Source: Arthonia radiata (taxonomy: Eukaryota; Ascomycota; Arthoniomycetes; Arthoniales; Arthoniaceae). From it: DNA of 64,000 nt. Numbering within the stretch: position 1 is the stretch's first letter; the number at the start of each line of letters is the position of its first letter. Of this stretch, positions 32,880 to 43,123 are shown piece after piece. Where the stretch lies: the NCBI GenBank assembly GCA_002989075.1, contig PSQN01000011.1, forward strand, positions 587,131 through 651,130, in the 5' to 3' direction. The notes beneath the pieces are model-generated. The model saw nothing but the letters and a program-made list of their open reading frames with translations. It was not told the origin of the DNA and searched no databases. The position numbers were made by a program, and so were the translations under genes.

Positions 32880-35741
32880 ATGGACATCAATCAGGTTCTG
32901 AAAGATACAGTATCTCCAGGTACGTCCCATCCGCTGAATGCGCAGAGCTGGCCCTTGTTGAGCGACGACCGATCACTAACCAGCGCGACGATAGATCCCA
33001 CAACCCGACAAAATGCGGAAGCACAACTCTCACAGGCCGCAGAGGGTGACTTCGTAAGCCTCCTTCCACACGCCCAATTTACAGGATCTATTTGCTAATC
33101 AAGCTAACATAGTCCGGCTATGTGCGAACACTCTCGCAAGAGCTCGCAAATGAGCAAGCTGATGTGCTCCCTCGCATGGCTGCCGCCCTATCCTTGAAGA
33201 ACTCCCTCACCGCTCGAGAATTCGCCCGTTTACGAGAGCGACAAGTGCGGTGGCAGCAGTCGATACCCGCCGACGTCCGAAATGGAAGCAAGTCACTTGC
33301 TCTGCAGGCACTGAAGACCAGTGATTCGAGAGTCAGCGCCCAGGCTGCCCAATACGTCGCTGCCATTGCTGCGATCGAGCTTCCAAAGAGTATGTGGCCT
33401 GAGTTGATGCCTATGCTGGTCGAAAATGTTGGCAGTGGCTCAGACCATCTCAAGCAGTCTTCGTTACAGACGATTGGATACATCTGCGAGAACCAAGATG
33501 CCGATTTGCAGCAGACCCTCTCTCAATACTCTAATAGCATATTGACGGCAGTCGTACAGGGCGCTCGCAGAGAGGAGCCTAACAACGACGTCCGAAATAG
33601 CGCCATCAACGCGCTTAGCGAGTCGCTGGAATTTGTGCGCTCGAATTTTGAAAACGAAGGCGAGCGGAACTACATCATGCAAGTAATCTGTGAAGCTACC
33701 CAGGCCAACGACGCGAGGGTCGTGCAAGGAGCGTATGGTTGCTTGAACCGCATTATGGCTCTCTACTATGAGAAGATGTATTTCTACATGGAGAAAGCGC
33801 TTTTCGGTCTCACGGTGCAGGGTATGAAGCATGAAGATGAAGATGTGGCCAAGCTTGCCGTTGAATTCTGGTGTACCGTTTGCGAAGAGGAGATCTCAAT
33901 TGAGGATGACAACGCTCAAGCCGAAGTCGACGGCAGCATCACGCGTCCTTACTACAACTTTTCAAAAATCGCTACGGCGGAAGTGGTACCAGTTCTTCTC
34001 GATCTTCTCTCGAAACAAGACGAAGATGCGGCGGATGACGAGTACAATCTGCAGCGAGCCGCCTATCAGTGTCTTCAGCTTTGGGCTCAAGCCGTCGGCA
34101 ATGGGGTTGTGCAACCGGTATTGAGCTATGTCGAGGCCAACATTCGATCAGACGATTGGCACATGCGAGACGCTTCCGCTTCGGCATTTGGCGCTATCAT
34201 GGAGGGCCCAGACGAGAAGATGCTTGACAACATTGTCAAACAAGCGCTACCCATCCTGATCGAAATGATGGGGGATGCGTCTGTACTGGTTAAAGACTCC
34301 GTTGCGTTCACGCTTGGCCGAATCAGTGAATGTGTGGCATCTTCTATCGACACAGAAAAGCATTTACCTGGACTCGTTGAATCATTGTTCACCGGCCTTG
34401 CGAGTCACCCACGGATGGCTTCATCTTGCTGCTGGGCTTTGATGAATCTAGCGAACAACTTCGCCGGTGAGCCTGGTGCGGATGAGAATCCAATGACGCG
34501 ATACTTCGAGCCGAGCGTGGGAGCTTTACTGCAAGCTACTGAGCGTAACGAAGGAGACGGCGGTGTGCGCACTGCAGCTTATGAGGTGCTCAATGTATTC
34601 ATCAACAACGCCGCGTCTCGAAGCCTGCCTACGGTCGCAGCCGCCAGTGAGCAGATACTGCAGCGCCTTGACGGGTCCATTCCTCTTCGCCAGCAGGCGC
34701 TGAGTGTGGAAGACCGTTTGACACTCGACGACATCCAGACGAGTCTTTGCACGGTCGTGATGGCTGTCGTTCAGCGATGCGACTCAGAAATTGCACCACA
34801 AGCCGATCGAATTATGCACATACTGCTGAGCCTGCTTGCATCACTGAATAACAAGTCAAGCGTCGCTGATTCGGCATTGGGTCCGATTGGAGCTCTTGCG
34901 ACTGCGCTTGGTTCTGGTTTCAAGAACTATATGGATGCCTTCAAGCCTTACTTGTACAAGGCGCTCAACAATAGGGACGAGCCTGGGTTGTGCGCCATGG
35001 CCATTGGGTTGACTAGTGACATTGTTCGGGCGCTGGAGAGTGACGCTCAGCCGTACTGCGACGACTTCATGAATGCATTGTTGGAGAACCTTCGCAGCAC
35101 ATCGCTCGGTAATCAGTTCAAACCGGCCATCCTTCAGTGTTTTGGAGACATCGCCCAGGCTATTGGTGGAGGCTTCGAAGCCTACTTGAAGGTCGTGGCG
35201 CAGGTTCTCGACCAAGCCGCGAGCATTAGTGCTCATGAGCAGCAGTCATACGAGATACTAGACTACATCGTGTCGCTGCGGGAGGGTATTATGGACGCGT
35301 GGGCGGGTGCGATTATCGCCATGACAGCATCTGGCAAAGGTGAGCTTGGGTGTCATCAGGCGCTGATATCATTTGCTGACTTTCTCCCAGCCGACCGCCT
35401 CAAGGAGCACGTCGATCCGATCTTCCGACTGCTGCACACCGTTGCAAATGATGGCAACCGCAGCGAAGGCTTGCTCCGTTCTTCTATGGGTGTTCTGGGC
35501 GATCTTGCGGACGCTTTCCCGAACGGCGATCTCAAAGATTATTACAGCAACGAATGGGTGACTACAATGGTAAAAGAGGCCAAATCAAACCGCGAGTTCT
35601 CACCGCGTACGATCCACACGGCTAAGTGGGCGCGAGAACAAGTGCGTCGTCAGCAGGGTTAGTCCGTCGCTCAAGAATCGTCGATTTTACACACGTCTAG
35701 CGTCTAACCGCTTCGTAGGTGGCAACAATGCGATGGCATAG
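32880..35741 (+). CDS. KAP95: Importin beta-1 (karyopherin beta)
   Basis: Exons 32880-32919, 32995-33053, 33113-35339, 35391-35657 and 35719-35741 give about 871 residues. The product is a run of HEAT repeats. It starts MDINQVLKDTVSPDPTTRQNAE and includes DDVAKLAVEFWCTVCEEE-like and SDDWHMRDASASAFGAIMEG segments and the conserved end NRSEGLLRSSMGVLGDLADA. The 51-nt stretch 35340-35390 reads through in frame but is a clean GTGAGC...CCCAG intron interrupting a conserved region, so I remove it. A GTTAGT donor straddling the TAG at 35660-35662, with an acceptor at 35716-35718, gives a natural GGNNAMA end; without it the protein stops at 35662. It imports cargo with importin alpha under Ran control. 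Confidence 0.95.
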
Positions 35742-36952
35742 CGTGCCAACAATTTGAGTCCGGCCGTGATCAACTTCACGTCCGACTTCGAGCTCATACC
35801 GTCCGGCCTCAACTTCGAAGATGGAGACTATGAACATCATAGGCCCAGTCATAGACACGAAACCTTCGCTTGCTGCAGGCATTAAGAGATCCCGACACAC
35901 AGCGCTCAGTCTGCTGCGATTTTCTCAAACAGGATTCGCTACTAGCCAGTGGCTTCCACACCGGGACCAAATCCCAGGAGAAGGCGGACCATCAAGAAAC
36001 GTTCGCCTGCAGACAGCGACAGTCAGCCAACTTCCCGGCACCGTCGAGTTATCCCATCCATCCCCACAGGCATCGCAGAACCACACCAGCAACCCGAAAC
36101 AAGGCTGCACCAGCCTCCCCAACCTCCCATCAAATCGCAGACGCCGCTCCGGCATAGCTCACGCAAGCGACACATGTCGGGGTTCCCCATCAGCATATCG
36201 TACGCCTTTATGAACCAGCACGACACAACACGAAGCACCATCTTGTATACCCCAGGAGAGAAAGCAACGGAGGAGCATCACGATATCATTAATATGACAA
36301 GGTATCAAATAGAGATCACAGATCACGAATCAACAATTCTGAGGCTTTCAGTCCTTGCGTTGGAACGATCTAAAGGCGCGTAGCCCGCTGACGCGTGGCA
36401 TGCTTCATTCTTGCGCGTGTAGACGTATTTCTGCTGTACTTGCAATCAGTAGCGAGCGTGACTTTTTGGTGATGGCGACGATGCTTGCGTGTCATGCTCT
36501 GGAATCTCCAATCGTAAAGGGGGCTGTGTCGTCCTCCGACGCGCACCGCGGAGAAGAGATCCTTGGCGGAGGAAGAGCGACAGGTCAGGTTCGTCCAATG
36601 TTGCAACATCTGCGAAATGAACTCGTTCGGTGTCCGAGCCCCCAACATCCCAATGCTTGCGGACATAGGGGCTTCATTGTGAAACACAACATTTGTTGAT
36701 CTGCCGCCATCCCCCATCCTTCCGCCTTGCACACGCTCGCAAAGCGCAAGCATAGGCAGTTCCAGATACTCGCATCCACTGTGAAACAATATGAAGAAGT
36801 TTATGGGCTCGTTGAGACAGCCATCCAGGCGAGGCAGTAGTATGTTGGCCCACAATGCTCGGAGGCGTTCAATAAGCTCATCTCGCATCATGTGCAGGTC
36901 GAACGCCTGTCGCAGCAACCACGCCAGATGAAAGTATCAAGCAGGACATTGT
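35742..36952. other. Intergenic region with two unproven reading frames
   Basis: About 1.2 kb between importin beta and the GAT-domain gene. A plus-strand frame (35949-36383) has no ATG at its start and encodes an Arg/Pro-rich then ordered-looking chain. A minus-strand frame (36370-36891) encodes about 173 residues including NILLPRLDGCLNEPINFFIL. Both have protein-like composition but no family or splice support. Confidence 0.4.
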
Positions 36953-38511
36953 ATGTACGCAAAGGCTCAGGGTAGCCCATCGAAGCTCACAAAGTCGCAG
37001 AAACTTTTTGTCGAGTCCAGCCAGAGTCTCGCATCCGTACGTCTCCCCCGCATCCGGACTGCAGGTCAGGCAACTATTGACACCGATTCAAGGGCGATGA
37101 AGTCTTGCAGCTTCCCAAGATCGTGGAGGCCGCGGAGGCCAGCCCAAAGGCCGCCGCTGCCGCGGTCAAACAGATAAGAAAGACACTCGGGACGGACCAA
37201 TGGAACACGGCGTATAAGCAGTATCACTCGATCATGCTCCTCAGAATAATGATCGACAACCCTGCGAGTTGCAAGAATCTCGCAAAGAACATCGACAATA
37301 AGTTCAGGGAGGCGATGCTCACGCTGCTGCGGAGTCACCGCGACCCCAGCGTGCAGCAGATAGCCCGCGAGACGCTCGACCACTTTGCGCAGGAGAAGGC
37401 ACAGGTCACAGATCTGAAGCCGCTGCTGGATATGTGGGCGAAGGAGAAGAGTACAACGGGCAATAGAAGACAAAGTCGAGCGCCGACGCAGCAACAGGGC
37501 AACTGGCGTGACTGGCAAGGCGCCGGTCAAGCACGGGGTCCACCCGGTGCTCCTGTGGCAGGTCAAGGTCCGCACGCATCGCATAGCAACGGACGGCCAA
37601 AGCATACTCTGCCGAGCCAGGTCGAGCTTGCGGGACGGATTGAGGAGGCAAGAACGAGTGCAAAACTCCTCATACAGCTCACACAGTCAACGCCACCCAC
37701 GGAGTTCGAGGGCAACGAGCTGATAAGAGAGTTCGCCGAGCGGTGTCAGAGTGCTCAACGCAATCTCCACGGGTACATGAACTCAGACCCACCTCCAGAC
37801 GAAGAGACCTTTCAGACGCTAATCGAAACATGCGAGCAACTGAGTCTAGCGAGCAGCAAGCACCAGCGGGCGGCGCTCGCAGCACGCAAGCTGAACAAAG
37901 ACACATTACAACGGCCTGACAACCTGTACAACGGTATTTCCAGAGACGCGTCTCCCAATGCCGCGGCACCTCCGCCGCCACAGATTCGAACAACGATGCC
38001 ATCTGCACCACCAAGCACCTTCTCGCCATCCTCTCGACACACTTCGCCCAAAGACGAGAAAAGCACGCTCGCTGAGCCGTACAACCCCTTCGCCGACGAG
38101 AATCAAAGCTACTACCCGACTGCGCGCCGTGACAGCAGCAAAGTAAGCCCACCGACACCACAGGCGCCGTTTGCTGAGCTGCCGACAACTTCCACACCGC
38201 CCGTGCCGAACGGCGAGGGGTTTGCGGCGCCGCCGGGACCACCGCCTGGCAGGAAGCCGGTGCCTTCACACGAAGAGCGAGATACGTATACGTCGATGGA
38301 TACGCTTGAGCATTCCCAGGAGAGGCGGCCACTGACGGCGGATTCGGATGAGCTGTACAGTGCGCATGAACCGAAGGGGTATGAGAGGGATGAGCATGAA
38401 GTCAATGGGGCGGACGCGACTATGTTGCTGAATAGAGGAAAGGGAAGGGTGAAGGATGACGAGCCGTTTAGTTCGGTTGGGGGCGTGAGCGGGAGTGGGT
38501 GGAATTATTGA
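36953..38511 (+). CDS. VHS/ENTH-like and GAT-domain protein, probable endosomal ubiquitin-sorting adaptor
   Basis: Exon 1 (36953-37036) and exon 2 (37093-38511) join across a 56-nt GTACGT intron with a TTGAC branch site, giving ...ESSQSLAS-GDEVLQLPKIVEA... and about 500 residues. Residues ~30-140 form a VHS-like helical array (KNLAKNIDNKFREAMLTLLR; HRDPSVQQIARETLDHFAQE). A GAT-like three-helix region lies near 205-300 (ELAGRIEEARTSAKLLIQLT; LIETCEQLSLASSKHQRAAL). The remainder is a Pro/Ser-rich tail with an NPF motif (PYNPFADEN) that could bind EH-domain proteins. By family it should act in sorting ubiquitinated cargo at endosome or Golgi; that is inference. The N-terminus is uncertain: an upstream exon may precede 36953. 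Confidence 0.82.
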
Positions 38512-39666
38512 AGGGGTTGTCATGGTGATGGATGGGAAGTTCTGGATATGGGCTACGCGTGTACAATCGAGTGTTGAGACTGTCTGGATATACCCTGGTG
38601 ATGTAGAGAATGCGGATCTGTTTGTTCGCGACTTGGTCTATGTCTATGGGCTTGAGAAGGATCTTGGTTTTGCAGTGAGTGCACCTGGGTGTAAACAAAC
38701 AAGGCTTCACTTCACCGCTTCTTCATTTTCACTAGTCCCGTCTTAGAAATGAATATTTCAACCACCTCAGACCTCACTTTCTGCTCCTCCTCAAGTTTTA
38801 TCTGCTGTTGAGGACTGCTGCGCACCTTCTCAGCCCCGTCGCGCTCCCGACGCGCCTTTGGTCGTACACTCGCCCGCCTACCGCAGGAGCGCCGGTTCTC
38901 CACCCTCAGCTAGCAACTTTGCATCTTGCTGGACCATTTCGCTACTCATCGAGACGCCATTGCATCTGTGAAGGGCATCGCCGGCGTCACAACACGCATA
39001 CCAGTGCGTGACTGCTCGCCTCCTCAGAGCAGTGACGGTTGTTGGAGGCTAGCCGGCTCAAACAGACGCTCCGAAATACCAGCATCTTCGTCCTTACATG
39101 TTAGTCTACATACGTTCTTGCTGACGTCAATACATGTTGGACTGAGACTGCGTGAAAGATTGTTCTATCTCCGGAGTCGTCCGCACGCAAGATTGTGATC
39201 GACGTCGTTCAGGAGGTGCTTTAATATTTTTGTGCTCGAGTGAGATACGTAAATCATGCAGAAACAAAGCCTTTTGCCTGCCAATACATCCCACAGAAGC
39301 AAGAAAGTTGACGTGAGTGGTTAAGCGATGTAAGCTGCTAGGACTCTGTGTACAGGACGATGACGAAAGGAAAGTTAACGCAGCGTAGTTCCCCCAAACT
39401 TGCTCCTGCTACACTTCCTTCTCTGTCTCAATCATAGCCGCAGAATGCGCATGCGAAGACCACCTTGATACTGACTGCTCCACGCGACGAGGATGTGGAG
39501 GATGTTGCATGAGAGAAAGCCAAGCGTTATTGACGGAGCTAACCCTGTTAGGGGATAGCTTTCTGCCCACGAGCTTTGTGCAATACTGTTATATTGTGTA
39601 TCAGTATGCGAAGCCATTGATTTGTCCCAAACGAGGCAAGGAAATCAGCGACAACAACGTCGTACA
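38512..39666. other. Intergenic region upstream of the tRNA gene
   Basis: About 1.15 kb containing only short frames without motifs. The tRNA promoter is internal to the tRNA gene, so no upstream element is required. Nothing else is supported. Confidence 0.5.
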
Positions 39667-39688
39667 GCCTCGTTGGCGCAGTGGCAAC

Positions 39689-39740
39689 GTACGTGCTTGT
39701 CCATTCTGTCTGCTGTAAACAACAAGTTGACTCCATCCAG
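39689..39740 (+). other. Insertion/intron 1 in the D arm of tRNA-Thr
   Basis: 52 nt, GTACGT...CCAG, inserted after tRNA position 23. It contains GTTGACTCCAT at 39726-39736, whose TTGAC could serve as a branch site 10 nt from the 3' end. It looks like a short spliceosomal intron rather than a tRNA-endonuclease intron. Confidence 0.75.
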
Positions 39741-39748
39741 GCGTCGCA

Positions 39749-39800
39749 GTAAGTTTCCCTATACGTCCTCAACGAATATGTTTGTTGACTCCATTACTAG
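39749..39800 (+). other. Insertion/intron 2 at the anticodon stem-loop border of tRNA-Thr
   Basis: 52 nt, GTAAGT...TACTAG, inserted between tRNA positions 31 and 32. It contains the same GTTGACTCCAT 11-mer at 39784-39794, with the candidate branch A 12 nt before the 3' end. It has the same length as insertion 1 and a perfect consensus donor. Confidence 0.75.
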
Positions 39801-39863
39801 CTTGTAATGCGAAGATCACTGGTTCAATTCCAGTACGAGGCAGTCCATTGACAAATCCATTTC

Positions 39864-39868
39864 TTTTT
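39864..39868 (+). terminator. RNA polymerase III T5 terminator
   Basis: Five consecutive T residues, 22 nt after the mature 3' end of tRNA-Thr; the first such run downstream of the gene. Confidence 0.75.
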
Positions 39869-40125
39869 GCTATCTTTACTTGGTCTGTATACGCCTTTAG
39901 CATATGCCAATATCGCACTCAACTTTTTGCGGATTGAAGACATCGAGGATTGATGAATGAGAGGTGCAGTCTGAAGTTGTCAGAATAGGCAGGCGCGCTT
40001 TATTACAGCTTGCAGGCGACTGCCCCAACAGTTCAATCGCGCTTGCCGTCTGCACTGCACGACTGTCCCTTCTTTGAAAAGCATGAGAACAAATCCAGCC
40101 CAGGAACCTCATCAAGACCACCACA

Positions 40126-42649
40126 ATGACGGATCTAATCTTCCGCAAAGACCTTGAAAAGGCAATCGAGCCATGCCTAGTCGCTCTCTGTCCTACGATG
40201 GACATAGCAGCGTTCGCAGCGGGAGGAGACGCTGTTGAGGTCTGCCGCTTCGACGGACAGCGCGTCTTTCGCCACGAGCGAGGGGACTCAGAGGACAGTA
40301 CTGTGACGTCTCTTGCATGGCAATCGAAAGGTGAGTTGAGTTCATCAAGTTGGACCCGTGAAGTGTGGTTACTGAAGCCAGCCAGGAGAAATGCTCTCAG
40401 TCATGTGGAGCGATGGTGTCATGCAATCATTAGAACCTAAACAGGGCAGACTCCTGAGACAAAGTACTACACGTCCTCGAGAGCTAGCAGCAACGCCAGC
40501 AAGCCAGCTAATCACACACACCTACGACTCGCATGACTTTGAGCGGCCGGCCTGGGGCGAGCGTAGTGATGATGGCGTCGATGCGCTCGTCGATGACTGG
40601 GCTTCTTCTCTCAAGCTCGAGGGCAATGACCACCAGACCTCAACAACACATGACGTGAAACCAAGCAAGGAAGTCATCAACGACTTCCTTCCACGAAAAC
40701 TGGCTCTCATGGACCTGCAAACAGACCTGCCACGCCTGAGCGCCTTGCCACACACGCAAGAAGCGGGTAACGTAGCAAAAGCCAAGCCCAATGCCTACAC
40801 CACTCAGGAAGCTGTTGATGGTGCATTTGATTCCAGTGCCATACACACTCCAGGAGTCAACATAATTTGCACTGGATGGACAAGCGGCGCCTGGAACGTC
40901 ACAATCTCCAATTTCTTGTGCGACTGGCCTCCCCCACTTGAGCCTACTCCGGGCTCCACGACCGTCGGACATGCGTCTTCTACTTATAGCAGTGGACATG
41001 CTTTCCTCACCCGCACGGACGATGTCCTGAGATTGCGATTATGTTATTTCAATCCAATCCGCCAAAGCTCGTACTATTTCCCACTCATCACCTGTCTGAC
41101 CCAATACCTGGACAGCGCCGCCCTTTATATTCTCCATACAGTCTTTGCCATACGCGCCGCATATCACAACGCCACAGATGTCCCCAACCGATTCATCTCT
41201 GTTATCCGAGAGCTCCTTCAAGAAGACAACGAACACACAGCCCGTCGTGGTAAAGCAGACCTCGACGCTGCGTTCTACCACACGGCCTCGCTGGGCGACA
41301 TCCATCCGGTTCTCCGCGAATGGCTTGCTGATGTGCTTCAAGAGCGCGGCCACAAGCGCTGGGATGCCGCTGTCACGAACGGTCTGGCGGAAGTTGTCCG
41401 CCTCACAAATGTCTGCCTCCTTCCTGCACTCGATCGGGCCAGCGTGATCACGTCGCGCCTGCGGGGTCTTTCGCGGATGGAACCCCAGCTGCCTGTGTGG
41501 CGCGTCGACCCCGAATTTCTCACCCACATCCTTGCAGACCTTGATATCCTCCGCCTCGTCGGGAACCACATTCTCAGATACGCCGCCGACGAACTTGCGC
41601 GCTTCCGCACCTTTTCCGCCTGGTTAGGCCATCAAATTGTCATTGCTACCGCCGACTCACCCGAGTCGCAATCTGCAATCGACGCCGCTGAGAGAGCCGC
41701 AGCGATCGATCACAACGAGCTTTTCGCCTACATCACGGGCCCGCTGCTCAAAAGTCATCTGCCCTACTTCCTCACACGGGAGACCCGCGAGGTTCAAGAC
41801 GCACCACGGACTAATCAAATGCAGTGGAAGTGGAATATGATGGTCAACGTCCTTGACGGTCACGAGAAACGATGCATTCAACCTCGACCGGGCAAGGAAG
41901 GCATGCCTGGTGGCCGCGTGGAGGTTGTCAACCTTCTCTGGCAAGCGTTAATGGCCAGAGGCAACATGCAAACGGCATCCTCGTTGCCTGCGATAAATTT
42001 CTGGGCAGGCTGTCCATTAACAATGCCTTGGGATGTGGGCAAAGACCATGTTGAAGACATGAAGATGATCGAGATAGACTCCAAGCTAGACCCAAGATTG
42101 GTGGAGGACCCCATGGCAGTGACAATGATCCTCACGACCAACACAGAGAAAACGCAACTGCATCTTACGCGCGTGCGTCATCCGCTGCACTCCGAGCCTG
42201 ACACCGGCGCGAACCAATGGGGTAGAATCGCGACGTCTCAGCTGGGGAGCGTGGACGGCAATGTCATCGTCGGCGCCCGCTTTCTGACCGCGCATACAGT
42301 GCTTGCGCTCATGACCGACGACTTCCTCACGACTGCGGATGTGGGACGCCGGCGATTTGCAGTCTGTGAATTGTCGTCGCCGCCTCCGGAAGGCAGACCA
42401 GGCGACTATACGAGCAGCAATGTCACGATCGAGCATAAGGAATTGCAGTGCTCGTGGAGGTTCCTGAACTCCACCCAGGGTAAGAATCTGGATGTGGGAG
42501 AGGGATGGGAGTGTCGGCTTGATCATGAGAAGGAGAAGAGAGACGGAGGCGAGGGGGAGGCGAGTGCGCTTGTGGTTGGGGTGGCTGGAGAGGGCAGAAC
42601 GGTGAAGGTCTGGAGGCAGGGGTTGATCATGCAGTGGGGAAAAGTGTGA
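40126..42649 (+). CDS. APC4: Anaphase-promoting complex subunit 4
   Basis: Exons 40126-40330 and 40386-42649 join across a GTGAGT intron, giving 822 residues. The N-terminus carries the APC4 WD40-like start (LCPTMDIAAFAAGGDAVEVC, then GQRVFRHERG and SLAWQSKGEMLSVMWSDGV). The APC4 helical domain follows from ~280 (LDSAALYILHTVFAIRAAYH; VLREWLADVLQERGHKRWDA; LRLVGNHILRYAADELARFR). APC4 is a scaffold subunit of the APC/C ubiquitin ligase that drives mitotic exit. The C-terminal ~200 residues are a second beta-rich part with a G/E-rich end. Confidence 0.9.
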
Positions 42650-43123
42650 GCGTGGTAAGTTCTGAGAGAGGGCGCAGTAAAAGACCGCGGTTTGCCAGCA
42701 AGGGCGTATCGGAAAGCTCGAGGATGCATGCACAGCGGAACTGAACACTAGTCCGCTTCATGTCACGACCGCCACGCATGCGAGCATGGCGAATTGATAA
42801 GATGGTATAAACTAGAAGTTATCCGCAAGCATAGTGAGAGGAGCGTTCGCAAAGGACATGAATGTCAGAGATAGCATAGAAAGCACCGCATATCAAGGCT
42901 GCTCGGCTAGGAAGCAAAACAGAAAAGCAAAATGAGCAAAGAAATCTTCACGCAAAGCATGAAACATTGACGTTGTCCAGATGCCTTGGAGCAATCTCCT
43001 GTATGCTGCTCATATTCAGCTACCTCTGAGCCATGTAGGATATCCTGCTCGAAATTGCACCAGCCTCTACTGCACGAAAAGCGGCGAGGATCCGCGGCCA
43101 GACGCAAGCCCAACGCAAGCCAC
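42650..43123. other. Convergent 3' intergenic region
   Basis: It separates the 3' ends of APC4 and the Zn2Cys6 gene. No gene, RNA or repeat is supported. Confidence 0.5.

Larger units (their letters stand above)
39667..39842 (+). tRNA. tRNA-Thr(UGU) interrupted by two 52-nt GT-AG insertions
   Basis: Exon pieces 39667-39688, 39741-39748 and 39801-39842 sum to 72 nt and fold as a complete cloverleaf. The acceptor stem is GCCTCGT/ACGAGGC with discriminator A. The D stem is GCGC/ACGC with one C-A mismatch, also a non-Watson-Crick spot in some other tRNAs. The anticodon stem is TCGCA/TGCGA with loop CTTGTAA (anticodon TGT). The T stem is ACTGG/CCAGT with loop TTCAATT, and the variable loop has five bases. 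Box A (TGGCGCAGTGG) and box B (GGTTCAATTCC) are intact. No run of four T occurs inside the gene, and a T5 terminator follows. Both insertions start GT and end AG and lie at 23/24 and 31/32, not at the usual 37/38 tRNA-intron site. Confidence 0.85.

Noticed and set aside
35949-36383. Plus-strand frame starting at GTG with RRRRTIKKRSP and a later ordered-looking part
   Set aside because: No ATG at the start and no supported upstream exon; might be a spliced gene, but evidence is too thin.
36370-36891. Minus-strand frame of ~173 residues with protein-like composition
   Set aside because: No family recognised, no convincing splice partner and no conserved start; kept only as a note within the intergenic entry.
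38808-39198. Short plus-strand frames before the tRNA gene
   Set aside because: Under 90 codons, no motif, no splice support.
39741-39842. Reading the tRNA as a canonical-intron tRNA with anticodon AAG (loop GTAAGT, intron at 37/38)
   Set aside because: It would make a leucine anticodon on a tRNA with a five-base variable loop, whereas leucine tRNAs have a long variable arm; position 32 would be G, and the D stem would still be broken by the first insertion.
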